Origin: Bacillota bacterium
GTDB lineage: Bacteria; Bacillota_A; Clostridia; Lachnospirales; Lachnospiraceae
Reading direction: 5' to 3'
Length of the DNA: 5,062 nt
Assembly: GCA_023443925.1 (NCBI GenBank)
Contig: JAEZSL010000338.1
Coordinates: forward strand, 1 to 5,062
The translations under genes were made by a program, and so were the position numbers. How positions within the stretch are numbered: the stretch's first letter is position 1; each line of letters starts with the position of its first letter. The notes below the pieces were generated by a model. It ran no database searches. It was not told the origin of the DNA and saw nothing but the letters and a program-made list of their open reading frames with translations. Positions 1 to 5,062 of this stretch are shown piece after piece.

Positions 1-614
1 TACCCAGGTATTACAGATATTTAGGAGAATTGCTTGAGAATGATGTGGTTCGTATCTCATCCAAAGAATTAAGCGAGAGAATGAAGGTAACGGCATCGCA
101 GATCAGGCAGGATTTAAATAATTTTGGAGGTTTCGGACAGCAGGGCTACGGCTATAATGTTGAGTATTTATATACGGAAATTGGAAAAATTTTAGGCTTG
201 GATAAGAGCTATAATTTAATCATTATAGGTGCGGGTAATCTGGGCCAGGCACTGGCGAATTATACGGATTTTGAAAGAAGGGGTTTTTATATTAAGGGTA
301 TTTTTGATGTAAATCCCAGACTGGAAGGAATTTCAATCCGCGGTACGGAAATACGAATGCTGGATGAACTTGAGAACTTTGTAAAAAATAATACGGTGCA
401 TATTGCCGCACTTACCATACCAAAATTAAAAGCGCCTGCTATTGCGAAAGATCTTGTACGTATGGGCATTAAAGCAATTTGGAACTTTGCCCCGACAGAT
501 CTTAACCTGCCCAATGATGTTATGGTAGAAAATGTACATCTGGCTGAAAGTTTAATGAGATTATCTTATAATTTAAAAGCACTGGAAGAGAGTTCGGAAA
601 CTGAAAAAAATTAG
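1..614 (+). CDS. rex: Redox-sensing transcriptional repressor Rex (5' partial)
   Basis: Rex is a cytoplasmic homodimeric repressor that binds DNA when NAD+ is abundant and lets go when NADH rises, controlling fermentation and NADH-reoxidation genes. The frame is open from base 3 and begins inside the conserved PRYYRYL segment, so only about ten N-terminal residues lie outside; the true start is not in the window. The visible 203 residues hold the winged-helix domain (ISSKELSERM, then the recognition segment TASQIRQDLNNFG and GQQGYGYNVEYL). A Rossmann domain follows, with the dinucleotide motif GAGNLGQAL (bases 228-254) and an acidic FDVNP strand end that fits ribose binding. The C-terminal IWNFAP and VENVHLAESLM motifs are typical of the family and shape the dimer and NADH pocket. 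The TTG at base 30 is inside the gene and is not a start. A 60-base gap separates it from the next gene. Family assignment is very secure. Confidence 0.97.
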   Translation, partial: PRYYRYLGELLENDVVRISSKELSERMKVTASQIRQDLNNFGGFGQQGYGYNVEYLYTEIGKILGLDKSYNLIIIGAGNLGQALANYTDFERRGFYIKGIFDVNPRLEGISIRGTEIRMLDELENFVKNNTVHIAALTIPKLKAPAIAKDLVRMGIKAIWNFAPTDLNLPNDVMVENVHLAESLMRLSYNLKALEESSETEKN

Positions 615-625
615 AATTCCTGTTA

Positions 626-664
626 CCTTTACCTGGCTTATATCCGATAAATACATGGTAAAGG
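626..664 (+). promoter_or_regulatory. Inverted repeat covering the RBS of the unknown gene
   Basis: CCTTTACC at 626-633 is perfectly complementary to GGTAAAGG at 657-664, with a 23-base loop. The right arm contains most of the ribosome binding site AAAGGA (660-665) of the gene starting at 675. If the mRNA folds this way, the site would be hidden. A second small pairing, TTAT/ATAA (638-641 with 647-650), can form inside the loop. No T-run follows, so it does not look like a terminator. Whether it acts as an RNA switch, a protein operator or nothing is inference. Confidence 0.35.
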
Positions 665-674
665 ATGTGTGCAA

Positions 675-1283
675 ATGAGAAAAGCAAAGAGTATTAATTA
701 TGATAAAATATTTAAAGGTAAAAAGATTCCTATTCTCACCCTGGATGAACGCTGGCATGAAATCTTCCCGGATTATGATAAACCTGCTCACCTAAGAGAA
801 ATTGAGACAAGATTAAATGAACTGATAAAGCAGCAGGGTAAAATGGCAACTGATATGAAAGATATGAAAAACCTGAAAACGAAACTGATGCAGGAAATCA
901 TCGCTCACATGGATGTCAACGATACGGAAGCAGGTAAATTAAAGGCGAAAAAACTTGACAGGAACCAGAAGCTGATTAAAGAACTCAGTGAAAAAATGAA
1001 CAAAGCGGAAGATGAACTAATAAAACTGCCGTATCAGATCAAAGCTGTGAATGAACAGCTTATTATTGAGAGTGCAAAAGTATGCTATGAAAGATTAGAC
1101 CGTAATAATGAAAAGACGGCCGAGATATCCCGGTGGGTTGCTAAGGTAAGAGATGAGCTGAAAGACAAGATTCTGGAAAAGCAGGATATGGAGCTGAAAA
1201 GTACAGCCATTTATTCCTATATGCATGATATGCTTGGGCCGGAATTACTGCAGGATTTAGATGAGGAGTTAAAAAGAAACTGA
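675..1283 (+). CDS. Uncharacterised charged, helical (coiled-coil-like) protein
   Basis: I do not recognise a named family. I have an impression, from memory only, that similar proteins occur next to acpS in Lachnospiraceae. The 202-residue product is rich in Lys and Glu, with no signal peptide or membrane segment, so it is probably cytoplasmic. It opens with a short basic region and a motif LTLDERWHEIFP (residues 21-32). Long amphipathic stretches follow at about 38-75, 88-138 and 143-176 that look helical or coiled-coil, and it ends with YSYMHDMLGPELL (180-192). A 9-bp tandem duplication (gatatgaaa twice, 852-869) encodes DMKDMK. I chose ATG 675 because AAAGGA at 660-665 lies nine bases upstream; the in-frame GTG at 669 would sit only three bases from that site. 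It lies 60 bases after rex and 28 before acpS, so it is probably co-transcribed with both. That proximity does not fix a function. Confidence 0.85.
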   Translation: MRKAKSINYDKIFKGKKIPILTLDERWHEIFPDYDKPAHLREIETRLNELIKQQGKMATDMKDMKNLKTKLMQEIIAHMDVNDTEAGKLKAKKLDRNQKLIKELSEKMNKAEDELIKLPYQIKAVNEQLIIESAKVCYERLDRNNEKTAEISRWVAKVRDELKDKILEKQDMELKSTAIYSYMHDMLGPELLQDLDEELKRN

Positions 1284-1298
1284 CAGCTGCCTGCTTTT

Positions 1299-1304
1299 AA
1301 GGAG
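1299..1304 (+). promoter_or_regulatory. Ribosome binding site of acpS
   Basis: AAGGAG lies seven bases before ATG 1312. This is near-ideal spacing and fixes the acpS start, which also matches the family N-terminus (MIIGIGTDL). Confidence 0.8.
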
Positions 1305-1311
1305 TTAAACT

Positions 1312-1677
1312 ATGATTATTGGTATAGGTACAGATTTGATTGAAATCGACCGGGTGGTAAGGGCCTGTCAAAAGGAAGCTTTTTTGAAAAAATATTTTAC
1401 CACCAAAGAAATTGAACTTGGCAATTCCAATAAACAAAAATATGCAGGCAATTTTGCGGTAAAAGAAGCAGTATCTAAAATGTTTGGTACTGGTTTCAGA
1501 GGTATTAGACCAATCGATATAGAGGTTTTAAGAGATAATTACGGTAAACCCTATATTAATTTATATGGTACTGCCCTGGAACTGTCAAGAACCCTGGAAA
1601 TCTCTGATATTTTTGTAAGTATAACCAATACAAAGGACTATGCCAGTGCCTATGTGATTGGAGAGAAGCGAGACTAA
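1312..1677 (+). CDS. acpS: Holo-[acyl-carrier-protein] synthase
   Basis: AcpS transfers 4'-phosphopantetheine from CoA to a serine of apo acyl carrier protein, making it active for fatty acid synthesis; it works as a Mg-dependent cytoplasmic trimer. The 121-residue length is normal. The N-terminal GIGTDLIEIDR carries the metal-binding Asp8, and FAVKEAVSK carries Glu52, the second metal ligand. GTGFRGI (59-65), DNYGKPYI and the C-terminal SITNTKDYASAYV complete the family pattern. Compared with the B. subtilis enzyme as I remember it, Arg53 (in AGRFAAKEA) is Asn47 here and His105 (in SITHTK) is Asn106. Both positions are, from memory, contacts to the CoA 3'-phosphate; this may be a lineage trait. 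The gene follows the unknown helical-protein gene by 28 bases and is followed by a strong stem-loop, so it may end the rex transcription unit. The function is secure because the catalytic residues remain. Confidence 0.96.
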   Translation: MIIGIGTDLIEIDRVVRACQKEAFLKKYFTTKEIELGNSNKQKYAGNFAVKEAVSKMFGTGFRGIRPIDIEVLRDNYGKPYINLYGTALELSRTLEISDIFVSITNTKDYASAYVIGEKRD

Positions 1678-1721
1678 AAAACACTTTGTATTGTGCATAA
1701 TACCCAATAGCCTGAATAGAA

Positions 1722-1751
1722 AGCCCGTGCGTGGAATCTCATGCACGGGCT
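1722..1751 (+). terminator. GC-rich 12-bp stem-loop after acpS, possible terminator
   Basis: Bases 1722-1733 pair with 1740-1751 over 12 bp with a single G-T wobble (1731/1742); the outer nine pairs (AGCCCGTGC with GCACGGGCT) are perfect. The loop is six bases (GAATCT). It lies 45 bases after the acpS stop. Neither side has the T-run expected of a standard Rho-independent terminator: CAAATAG follows on the + strand. It could be a weak terminator, an RNA-stability or processing hairpin separating the acpS and nnr parts of one transcript, or a copy of a dispersed palindromic repeat. Confidence 0.4.
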
Positions 1752-1784
1752 CAAATAGAATCGTCTGTAAGTTAATGAATCAGA

Positions 1785-1807
1785 GATAAGCTTTGAGGTT
1801 TCTTATC
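1785..1807 (+). repeat. Short inverted repeat upstream of nnr
   Basis: GATAAG (1785-1790) and CTTATC (1802-1807) form a 6-bp inverted repeat with an 11-base spacer, 28 bases before the preferred nnr start. It is short and AT-rich, so it may be chance. I could not place a convincing -35/-10 pair in the 1678-1835 gap. CATAAT at 1696-1701 resembles a -10 box but has no good -35 partner. Confidence 0.15.
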
Positions 1808-1825
1808 AAAAATTTCAGTCAGAAT

Positions 1826-1829
1826 GGAG
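1826..1829 (+). promoter_or_regulatory. RBS deciding the GTG start of nnr
   Basis: GGAG at 1826-1829 lies six bases before GTG 1836. The in-frame ATG at 1824 overlaps this very motif and has no purine-rich site of its own (ATTTCAGTCAGA precedes it). Starting at GTG gives M-K-S-V-V-N-A-A-Q-M, which matches the usual short N-terminus of NnrE proteins. The ATG start would add four residues (MEKN). Confidence 0.65.
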
Positions 1830-1835
1830 AAAAAC

Positions 1836-3392
1836 GTGAAGTCAGTAGTAAATGCTGCCCAAATGCAGGCAGTTGATGCTTATACAATTGAACAGGTTGG
1901 TATCCCTGCCATTGTTTTAATGGAACGTGCGGCTTTAGCAGTCGTGGAGCAGGTGAAAAAACATAGCGAGAAAAGGGACAAGATTCTTGTTGTATGCGGT
2001 ATTGGAAATAATGGGGCAGACGGAGCTGCTGCCGCACGTATTTTATGCGCAGAGGGCTACCATGCGGACATACTGCTGGCAGGTGACGAAGAGAAGGCTT
2101 CTGATCTGGCTAAACAACAGCTATTTATTGCGAGAAATTTAGGTATATCCATATATAACAATATAGTGATCTCTGAATATACTATTATAATAGATGCCAT
2201 CTTTGGAATAGGGCTCAGCAGGGACGTTGCCGGAAGGTATAAAGAACTTATAGAAGAAATAAACCAGGGTGAGCATATCGTATTTTCCGTCGATATACCC
2301 TCCGGACTCTCAGCAGACACCGCAGCACCTATGGGGGTTTCAATTCGGTCTGACTATACAATAACGTTCGGATTGAATAAAATAGGATTATTATTATATC
2401 CGGGGTGTGAATACGCCGGTGAGATAACGGTTGCGGACATCGGATTTCCTCAGAAAGCTGTAATGACAGTAAATACACCTTATTTTGTCTATGATAATTC
2501 CGATCTGTGTAAACTGCCCGTAAGGAAAAATTATTCAAACAAAGGAACCTATGGAAAAGTATTGGTAATAGCAGGTTCTGCCAATATGAGCGGAGCGTGT
2601 TTCTTTTCAGCGAAAGCGGCATACCGAATGGGTGCCGGACTAGTCAAAGTGCTGACAGCAGAGGAAAACAGAATCATTCTCCAGACCCAGCTGCCGGAAG
2701 CATTAATGAGTACTTATGGTGCGGATTCTTTTGATTCTGAGGGAAGCAACAGGATAGTTCAGGATATCGGATGGGCGGATGCTATCGTGCTCGGGCCGGG
2801 TATTGGTAAATATGAATCTTCCGAAGCGTTACTTGAACTGGTTATTAAGCATGCCAAAGCTCCGGTCGTTCTTGATGCTGACGGGATAAATCTTTTGGCA
2901 CGTAAAGTTGACGCTCGGATGGAGGAAAGACAACAGGTTGATTATCCGGGTTCCGGATTAAAAAGGATAGAAGCCATAGCCTCATGTCTGCCAAAACAGA
3001 CAGTTTTAACACCCCATCTAAAAGAATTGTCAATATTATTAGACAGACCGCTTCAGACAATAATATCCGGACTTATGGATACAGCGGATAATTGTGTAAT
3101 GGATCACGATCATATTATTGTGCAGAAAGATGCCAGGACCATTGTTCCGGCTCCGGGAAAGAGATATATCAATACAACCGGTAATAACGGTATGGCGACA
3201 GGTGGATCGGGAGATGTGTTAACCGGTATTATTGCTGGACTGATTGCACAGGGGCTGACGGTGGAAGAAGCTGCATATCTTGGGGTCTACATTCATGGCC
3301 TGGCAGGTGATAAGGCATTTGAAGCAAAAGGAAGCTATTCCTTAATGGCAAATGATATAATCGAAGGAATTGCCCAGGCGGTTAAATTTTGA
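1836..3392 (+). CDS. nnr: Bifunctional NAD(P)HX epimerase / ADP-dependent NAD(P)HX dehydratase
   Basis: This fused enzyme repairs hydrated NADH and NADPH: the N-terminal half (NnrE, YjeF_N) interconverts R and S forms, and the C-terminal half (NnrD, ribokinase-like) dehydrates the S form using ADP. Numbered from GTG 1836 the product has 518 residues, a normal length. Epimerase motifs are TIEQVGIP and LMERAA near the start, GNNGADG at 57-63 (family usually GNNGGDG), DAIFGIG at 120-126 and SVDIPSG at 151-157. Dehydratase motifs are NKGTYGKVLVIAGS at 235-248, LGPGIG at 319-324, DADGINLLA at 347-355, LTPHLKE at 391-397 and GNNGMATGGSGD at 449-460, whose last Asp460 is the expected catalytic residue. 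About 33 residues (356-388) separate DADGINLLA from VLTPH, longer than I recall for the family. Both halves look intact. ATG 1824 is the alternative start. It lies 51 bases before the earliest possible alr start, so the two are probably co-transcribed. Confidence 0.95.
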   Translation: MKSVVNAAQMQAVDAYTIEQVGIPAIVLMERAALAVVEQVKKHSEKRDKILVVCGIGNNGADGAAAARILCAEGYHADILLAGDEEKASDLAKQQLFIARNLGISIYNNIVISEYTIIIDAIFGIGLSRDVAGRYKELIEEINQGEHIVFSVDIPSGLSADTAAPMGVSIRSDYTITFGLNKIGLLLYPGCEYAGEITVADIGFPQKAVMTVNTPYFVYDNSDLCKLPVRKNYSNKGTYGKVLVIAGSANMSGACFFSAKAAYRMGAGLVKVLTAEENRIILQTQLPEALMSTYGADSFDSEGSNRIVQDIGWADAIVLGPGIGKYESSEALLELVIKHAKAPVVLDADGINLLARKVDARMEERQQVDYPGSGLKRIEAIASCLPKQTVLTPHLKELSILLDRPLQTIISGLMDTADNCVMDHDHIIVQKDARTIVPAPGKRYINTTGNNGMATGGSGDVLTGIIAGLIAQGLTVEEAAYLGVYIHGLAGDKAFEAKGSYSLMANDIIEGIAQAVKF

Positions 3393-3433
3393 TTTTTTGA
3401 TGAAATATAAAGATTAACAGTAAAAATTCAATG

Positions 3434-3539
3434 AAGGTGATTTATGTATAAAAATATAAGCAGCATATGGTATGTAAGGCACCTGAAAAGACAGATTATG
3501 GGGTGTTTTAGAATGCCTCGTTACGGATTGGAGGAACAT
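3434..3539 (+). other. Possible in-frame N-terminal extension of alr (upstream start at 3444)
   Basis: ATG 3444 is in frame with alr with no stop before 3540, and is preceded by AAGGTGAT (3434-3441), a possible ribosome binding site. Using it would add 32 residues to Alr, basic and aromatic in character (contains IWYVRHLKR and MPRYGLEEH), to an enzyme that already has a longer N-terminus than usual. I recognise no domain or clear signal peptide in it. It may be a real alternative start, or just untranslated leader that happens to be open. ATGs at 3498 and 3513 are also in frame but lack good sites. Confidence 0.35.
3530..3534 (+). promoter_or_regulatory. RBS deciding the alr start at 3540
   Basis: GGAGG at 3530-3534 lies five bases before ATG 3540 and is the strongest ribosome binding site in the window. 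It supports a 396-residue alanine racemase, closer to the usual 370-390 than the 428 residues obtained from ATG 3444. Confidence 0.7.
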
Positions 3540-4730
3540 ATGACAGATTTTACGGAATCAGCGTCTTCGGAGGTGATAGACGGGCGGTACTTCAGGGTGA
3601 CTGCTAATATTGATCTGGATGCTATTTGCAGTAATATTATAAATACCAGGAAACTGATTAACAATTCAACAAAAATAATGGCAATCATTAAAGCAGACGG
3701 TTACGGCCATGGTGCAGTTCCCATAGCAAAAGCTTTGGACCGGATCGTGGATGCATTCGGCATCGCAATACTTGAAGAAGGAATAGAACTGCGGCGTGCC
3801 GGTATAAAAAAACCTCTTTTAATACTTGGATATACTCCAAAGGAACAATTTAAGGAGCTTGTTCGTTATGATATTACACCCACGGTATTTCAGTACAGCA
3901 CGGCAGAAGAGTTATCAAAAGAAGCGCTAAAACAGAATAAAACAGCGAATATCCATATAAAACTGGATACGGGAATGAGCCGGATTGGATATAGCGATAA
4001 AATAGAAAGCATCCATGAGATAAAAAAAATAGCATTGCTGGAGGGAATCCGTATCGAGGGGTTGTTTTCCCATTTTGCCTGTGCGGACGAAACGGATAAA
4101 ACATCATCCAGGAACCAATTAGAGCGTTACCTTGCTTTTGTAAAACAGCTGGAAGCAGTAGGAATTGAAATACCGGTTAAGCATATATCCAACAGTGCCG
4201 GAATTATTGATTTACCCGAAGCTCAGCTGGATATGGTAAGAAGCGGAATTTCTACTTATGGCCTATACCCCTCGGAAGAGGTGAATAAAGACAGATTGGA
4301 ATTAAAACCTGCCATGGAAATAAAAACCCATGTCAGTTATGTTAAGGATGTAGATACAGGTGTCGGAGTAAGTTATGGCAGTACATATGTTACCGCGAAA
4401 CAGACTAAAATAGCGACAATACCTGTAGGCTACGGTGATGGTTATCCCAGAATTTTATCTTCGAAAGGCCGGATATTGATTCATGGTAAATCAGCTCCGA
4501 TTATCGGAAGAATCTGTATGGATCAATTCATGGTTGACGTTACGGATATTGAAAATGTGAAGCAGGGAGATACAGTTACCCTAATAGGTAAAGATGGAAA
4601 TGAATTCATTTCTGTTGAAGAAATAGCCGATATGGCATACTCCTTTAATTATGAATTAATCTGTAATGTAGGTAAACGGATTCCTCGTATTTATTATGAT
4701 AAGGGCAGAATTATTGATATAAAAGAATAA
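3540..4730 (+). CDS. alr: Alanine racemase
   Basis: Alr is a PLP-dependent cytoplasmic enzyme that interconverts L- and D-alanine, supplying D-alanine for peptidoglycan. Numbered from ATG 3540 (396 residues), the N-terminal barrel begins at about FRVTANIDLDAI (18-29). The PLP-binding lysine is Lys51 in IIKADGYGHG, with Tyr55 in the same motif as a likely phosphate contact. KLDTGMSRIG (141-150), FSHFACADE (177-185) and SNSAG are typical barrel segments, and Arg234 in MVRSGISTYG should contact the PLP ring nitrogen. The second catalytic base is Tyr279 in GVSYGSTY. VGYGDGYPR, GRICMDQFMVDVT (323-335) and GKRIPRIY follow in the C-terminal domain. All key residues are present, so it should be active. 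The start is chosen from GGAGG at 3530-3534; a longer form from ATG 3444 is possible. It follows nnr closely and precedes mazF by 99 bases. Confidence 0.96.
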   Translation: MTDFTESASSEVIDGRYFRVTANIDLDAICSNIINTRKLINNSTKIMAIIKADGYGHGAVPIAKALDRIVDAFGIAILEEGIELRRAGIKKPLLILGYTPKEQFKELVRYDITPTVFQYSTAEELSKEALKQNKTANIHIKLDTGMSRIGYSDKIESIHEIKKIALLEGIRIEGLFSHFACADETDKTSSRNQLERYLAFVKQLEAVGIEIPVKHISNSAGIIDLPEAQLDMVRSGISTYGLYPSEEVNKDRLELKPAMEIKTHVSYVKDVDTGVGVSYGSTYVTAKQTKIATIPVGYGDGYPRILSSKGRILIHGKSAPIIGRICMDQFMVDVTDIENVKQGDTVTLIGKDGNEFISVEEIADMAYSFNYELICNVGKRIPRIYYDKGRIIDIKE

Positions 4731-4746
4731 AATTCAGCTAATATCA

Positions 4747-4767
4747 CATAAAAGAAAACATTTTATG
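4747..4767 (+). repeat. AT-rich hairpin A upstream of mazF
   Basis: CATAAAA (4747-4753) pairs perfectly with TTTTATG (4761-4767) around a 7-base loop, GAAAACA. It begins 17 bases after the alr stop. It is almost all A-T, so weak alone, and has no T-run after it. Its right arm is shared with the larger inverted repeat at 4759-4816, so the two cannot form together. Confidence 0.3.
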
Positions 4768-4816
4768 GAATACACAAGTCAAAACTGGGAAATAATAAGA
4801 CTAAAGCCATAAAATG
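4759..4816 (+). promoter_or_regulatory. 10-bp inverted repeat reaching the mazF RBS
   Basis: CATTTTATGG (4759-4768) is perfectly complementary to CCATAAAATG (4807-4816), with a 38-base loop. The last base of the right arm is the first G of the mazF ribosome binding site GGAG (4816-4819), so this fold could hinder ribosome access. It competes with the small hairpin at 4747-4767 for the same TTTTATG segment. No riboswitch class is recognised, and regulation of mazF by this structure is inference. Confidence 0.35.
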
Positions 4817-4829
4817 GAGTGTGAGAAAA

Positions 4830-5062
4830 GTGATTATTAAAAGAGGCGATATCTTTTATGCAGATTTAAGGCCGGTTATTGGTTCGGAACAAGGGGGCGT
4901 AAGACCCGTTTTGATCATTCAAAATGACACCGGTAATAAACATAGCCCAACAGTTATATGTGCAGCTATTACATCTAAAATGAATAAAGCAAAGCTTCCA
5001 ACCCATGTTGAAATAGATGCTGATAAATATGGTATAATCAAAGATTCTGTAATATTACTGGA
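4830..5062 (+). CDS. mazF: MazF/PemK-family mRNA endoribonuclease toxin (3' partial)
   Basis: MazF toxins (NdoA/EndoA in B. subtilis) are cytoplasmic RNases that cut mRNA at short sequences, UACAU in B. subtilis, and arrest growth when not bound by antitoxin. The first 77 residues are visible, of about 115-120 expected; the gene runs off the right edge. Family motifs are [10 protein letters not shown] (4-13), [12 protein letters not shown] (18-29), QND (31-33), [11 protein letters not shown] (39-49) and LPTHVEI (56-62). Arg25 and Thr48 fall at the same numbers as the B. subtilis catalytic pair, supporting the GTG start at 4830. The ribosome binding site GGAG (4816-4819) is ten bases upstream; the other in-frame GTG, at 4821, is too close to it. 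It sits after alr as ndoA does in Bacillus, but no ribbon-helix-helix antitoxin gene precedes it: the 99-base gap is too small. The antitoxin may be downstream, elsewhere or absent. Confidence 0.93.
   Translation, partial: MIIKRGDIFYADLRPVIGSEQGGVRPVLIIQNDTGNKHSPTVICAAITSKMNKAKLPTHVEIDADKYGIIKDSVILL

Noticed and set aside
30..32. TTG start codon for rex
   Set aside because: The frame stays open to base 3 and the upstream residues match the conserved PRYYRYL segment of Rex, so the gene begins outside the window.
1691..1707. TTGTGCATAATACCCAA after acpS as a Rex operator
   Set aside because: The left half resembles TTGTGAA, but the right half matches poorly and the site is one base short of the 18-base Rex consensus.
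2329..2622. 97-codon reading frame on the - strand inside nnr, and other antisense frames
   Set aside because: They lie opposite well-supported genes, have no family motifs, and their composition fits a shadow of the + strand coding sequence.
3393..3443. Promoter for alr in the nnr-alr gap
   Set aside because: TTGATG (3397-3402) and TATAAA (3407-3412) look like promoter pieces, but no pair has acceptable spacing.
535..4386. TACAT sites (535, 652, 3288, 4382) as targets for the local MazF
   Set aside because: Four sites in about 5 kb is close to chance for a five-base word, and the specificity of this MazF is unknown.
4765..4812. 15-codon ATG reading frame in the alr-mazF gap as a mini-antitoxin
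   Set aside because: It has no ribosome binding site, shows no antitoxin-like motif and is far shorter than any known MazE/EndoAI protein.

Overview
The window looks like a chromosomal housekeeping stretch from a low-GC, anaerobic Firmicute. The closest fit by eye is Lachnospiraceae (Clostridium cluster XIVa). The reasons are the AT-rich sequence, strong AGGAGG-type ribosome binding sites, the wording of the Rex, AcpS and alanine racemase proteins, and the gene set itself (rex, acpS, nnr, alr, mazF on one strand). This placement rests on remembered family sequences, not on a search.

Layout, all on the + strand. 1-614: the redox repressor gene rex, missing only its first ten or so codons at the left edge. 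615-674: a short gap in which an 8-bp inverted repeat covers the ribosome binding site of the next gene. 675-1283: a gene for a 202-residue charged, mostly helical protein of unknown function. 1312-1677: acpS, holo-acyl-carrier-protein synthase. 1678-1835: a gap with a strong GC-rich 12-bp stem-loop. 1836-3392: a fused NAD(P)HX epimerase/dehydratase (nnr). 3540-4730: alanine racemase (alr), with a possible upstream in-frame start at 3444. 4731-4829: a gap with two competing inverted repeats. 4830 to the right edge: the first 77 codons of a MazF-family mRNA endoribonuclease. No antitoxin gene lies between alr and mazF.

The genes probably form one or two transcription units: rex-unknown-acpS, then nnr-alr-mazF, with the stem-loop at 1722-1751 between them. 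Rex senses the NADH/NAD+ ratio and Nnr repairs damaged NAD(P)H, so two genes deal with nicotinamide cofactors. AcpS activates the carrier protein for lipid synthesis and Alr supplies D-alanine for the wall. MazF is a growth-arrest RNase. The acpS-nnr-alr-mazF order resembles the Bacillus subtilis acpS-ydcC-alr-ndoAI-ndoA locus, but has nnr in the middle and lacks the antitoxin ndoAI.

I see no mobile element, CRISPR array, tRNA or rRNA, and no clearly new defence or biosynthetic system. The items most worth a second look are the unknown helical protein, the solitary mazF with its structured leader, the inverted repeat over the ribosome binding site at 657-664, and a paired Asn substitution in the CoA site of AcpS.
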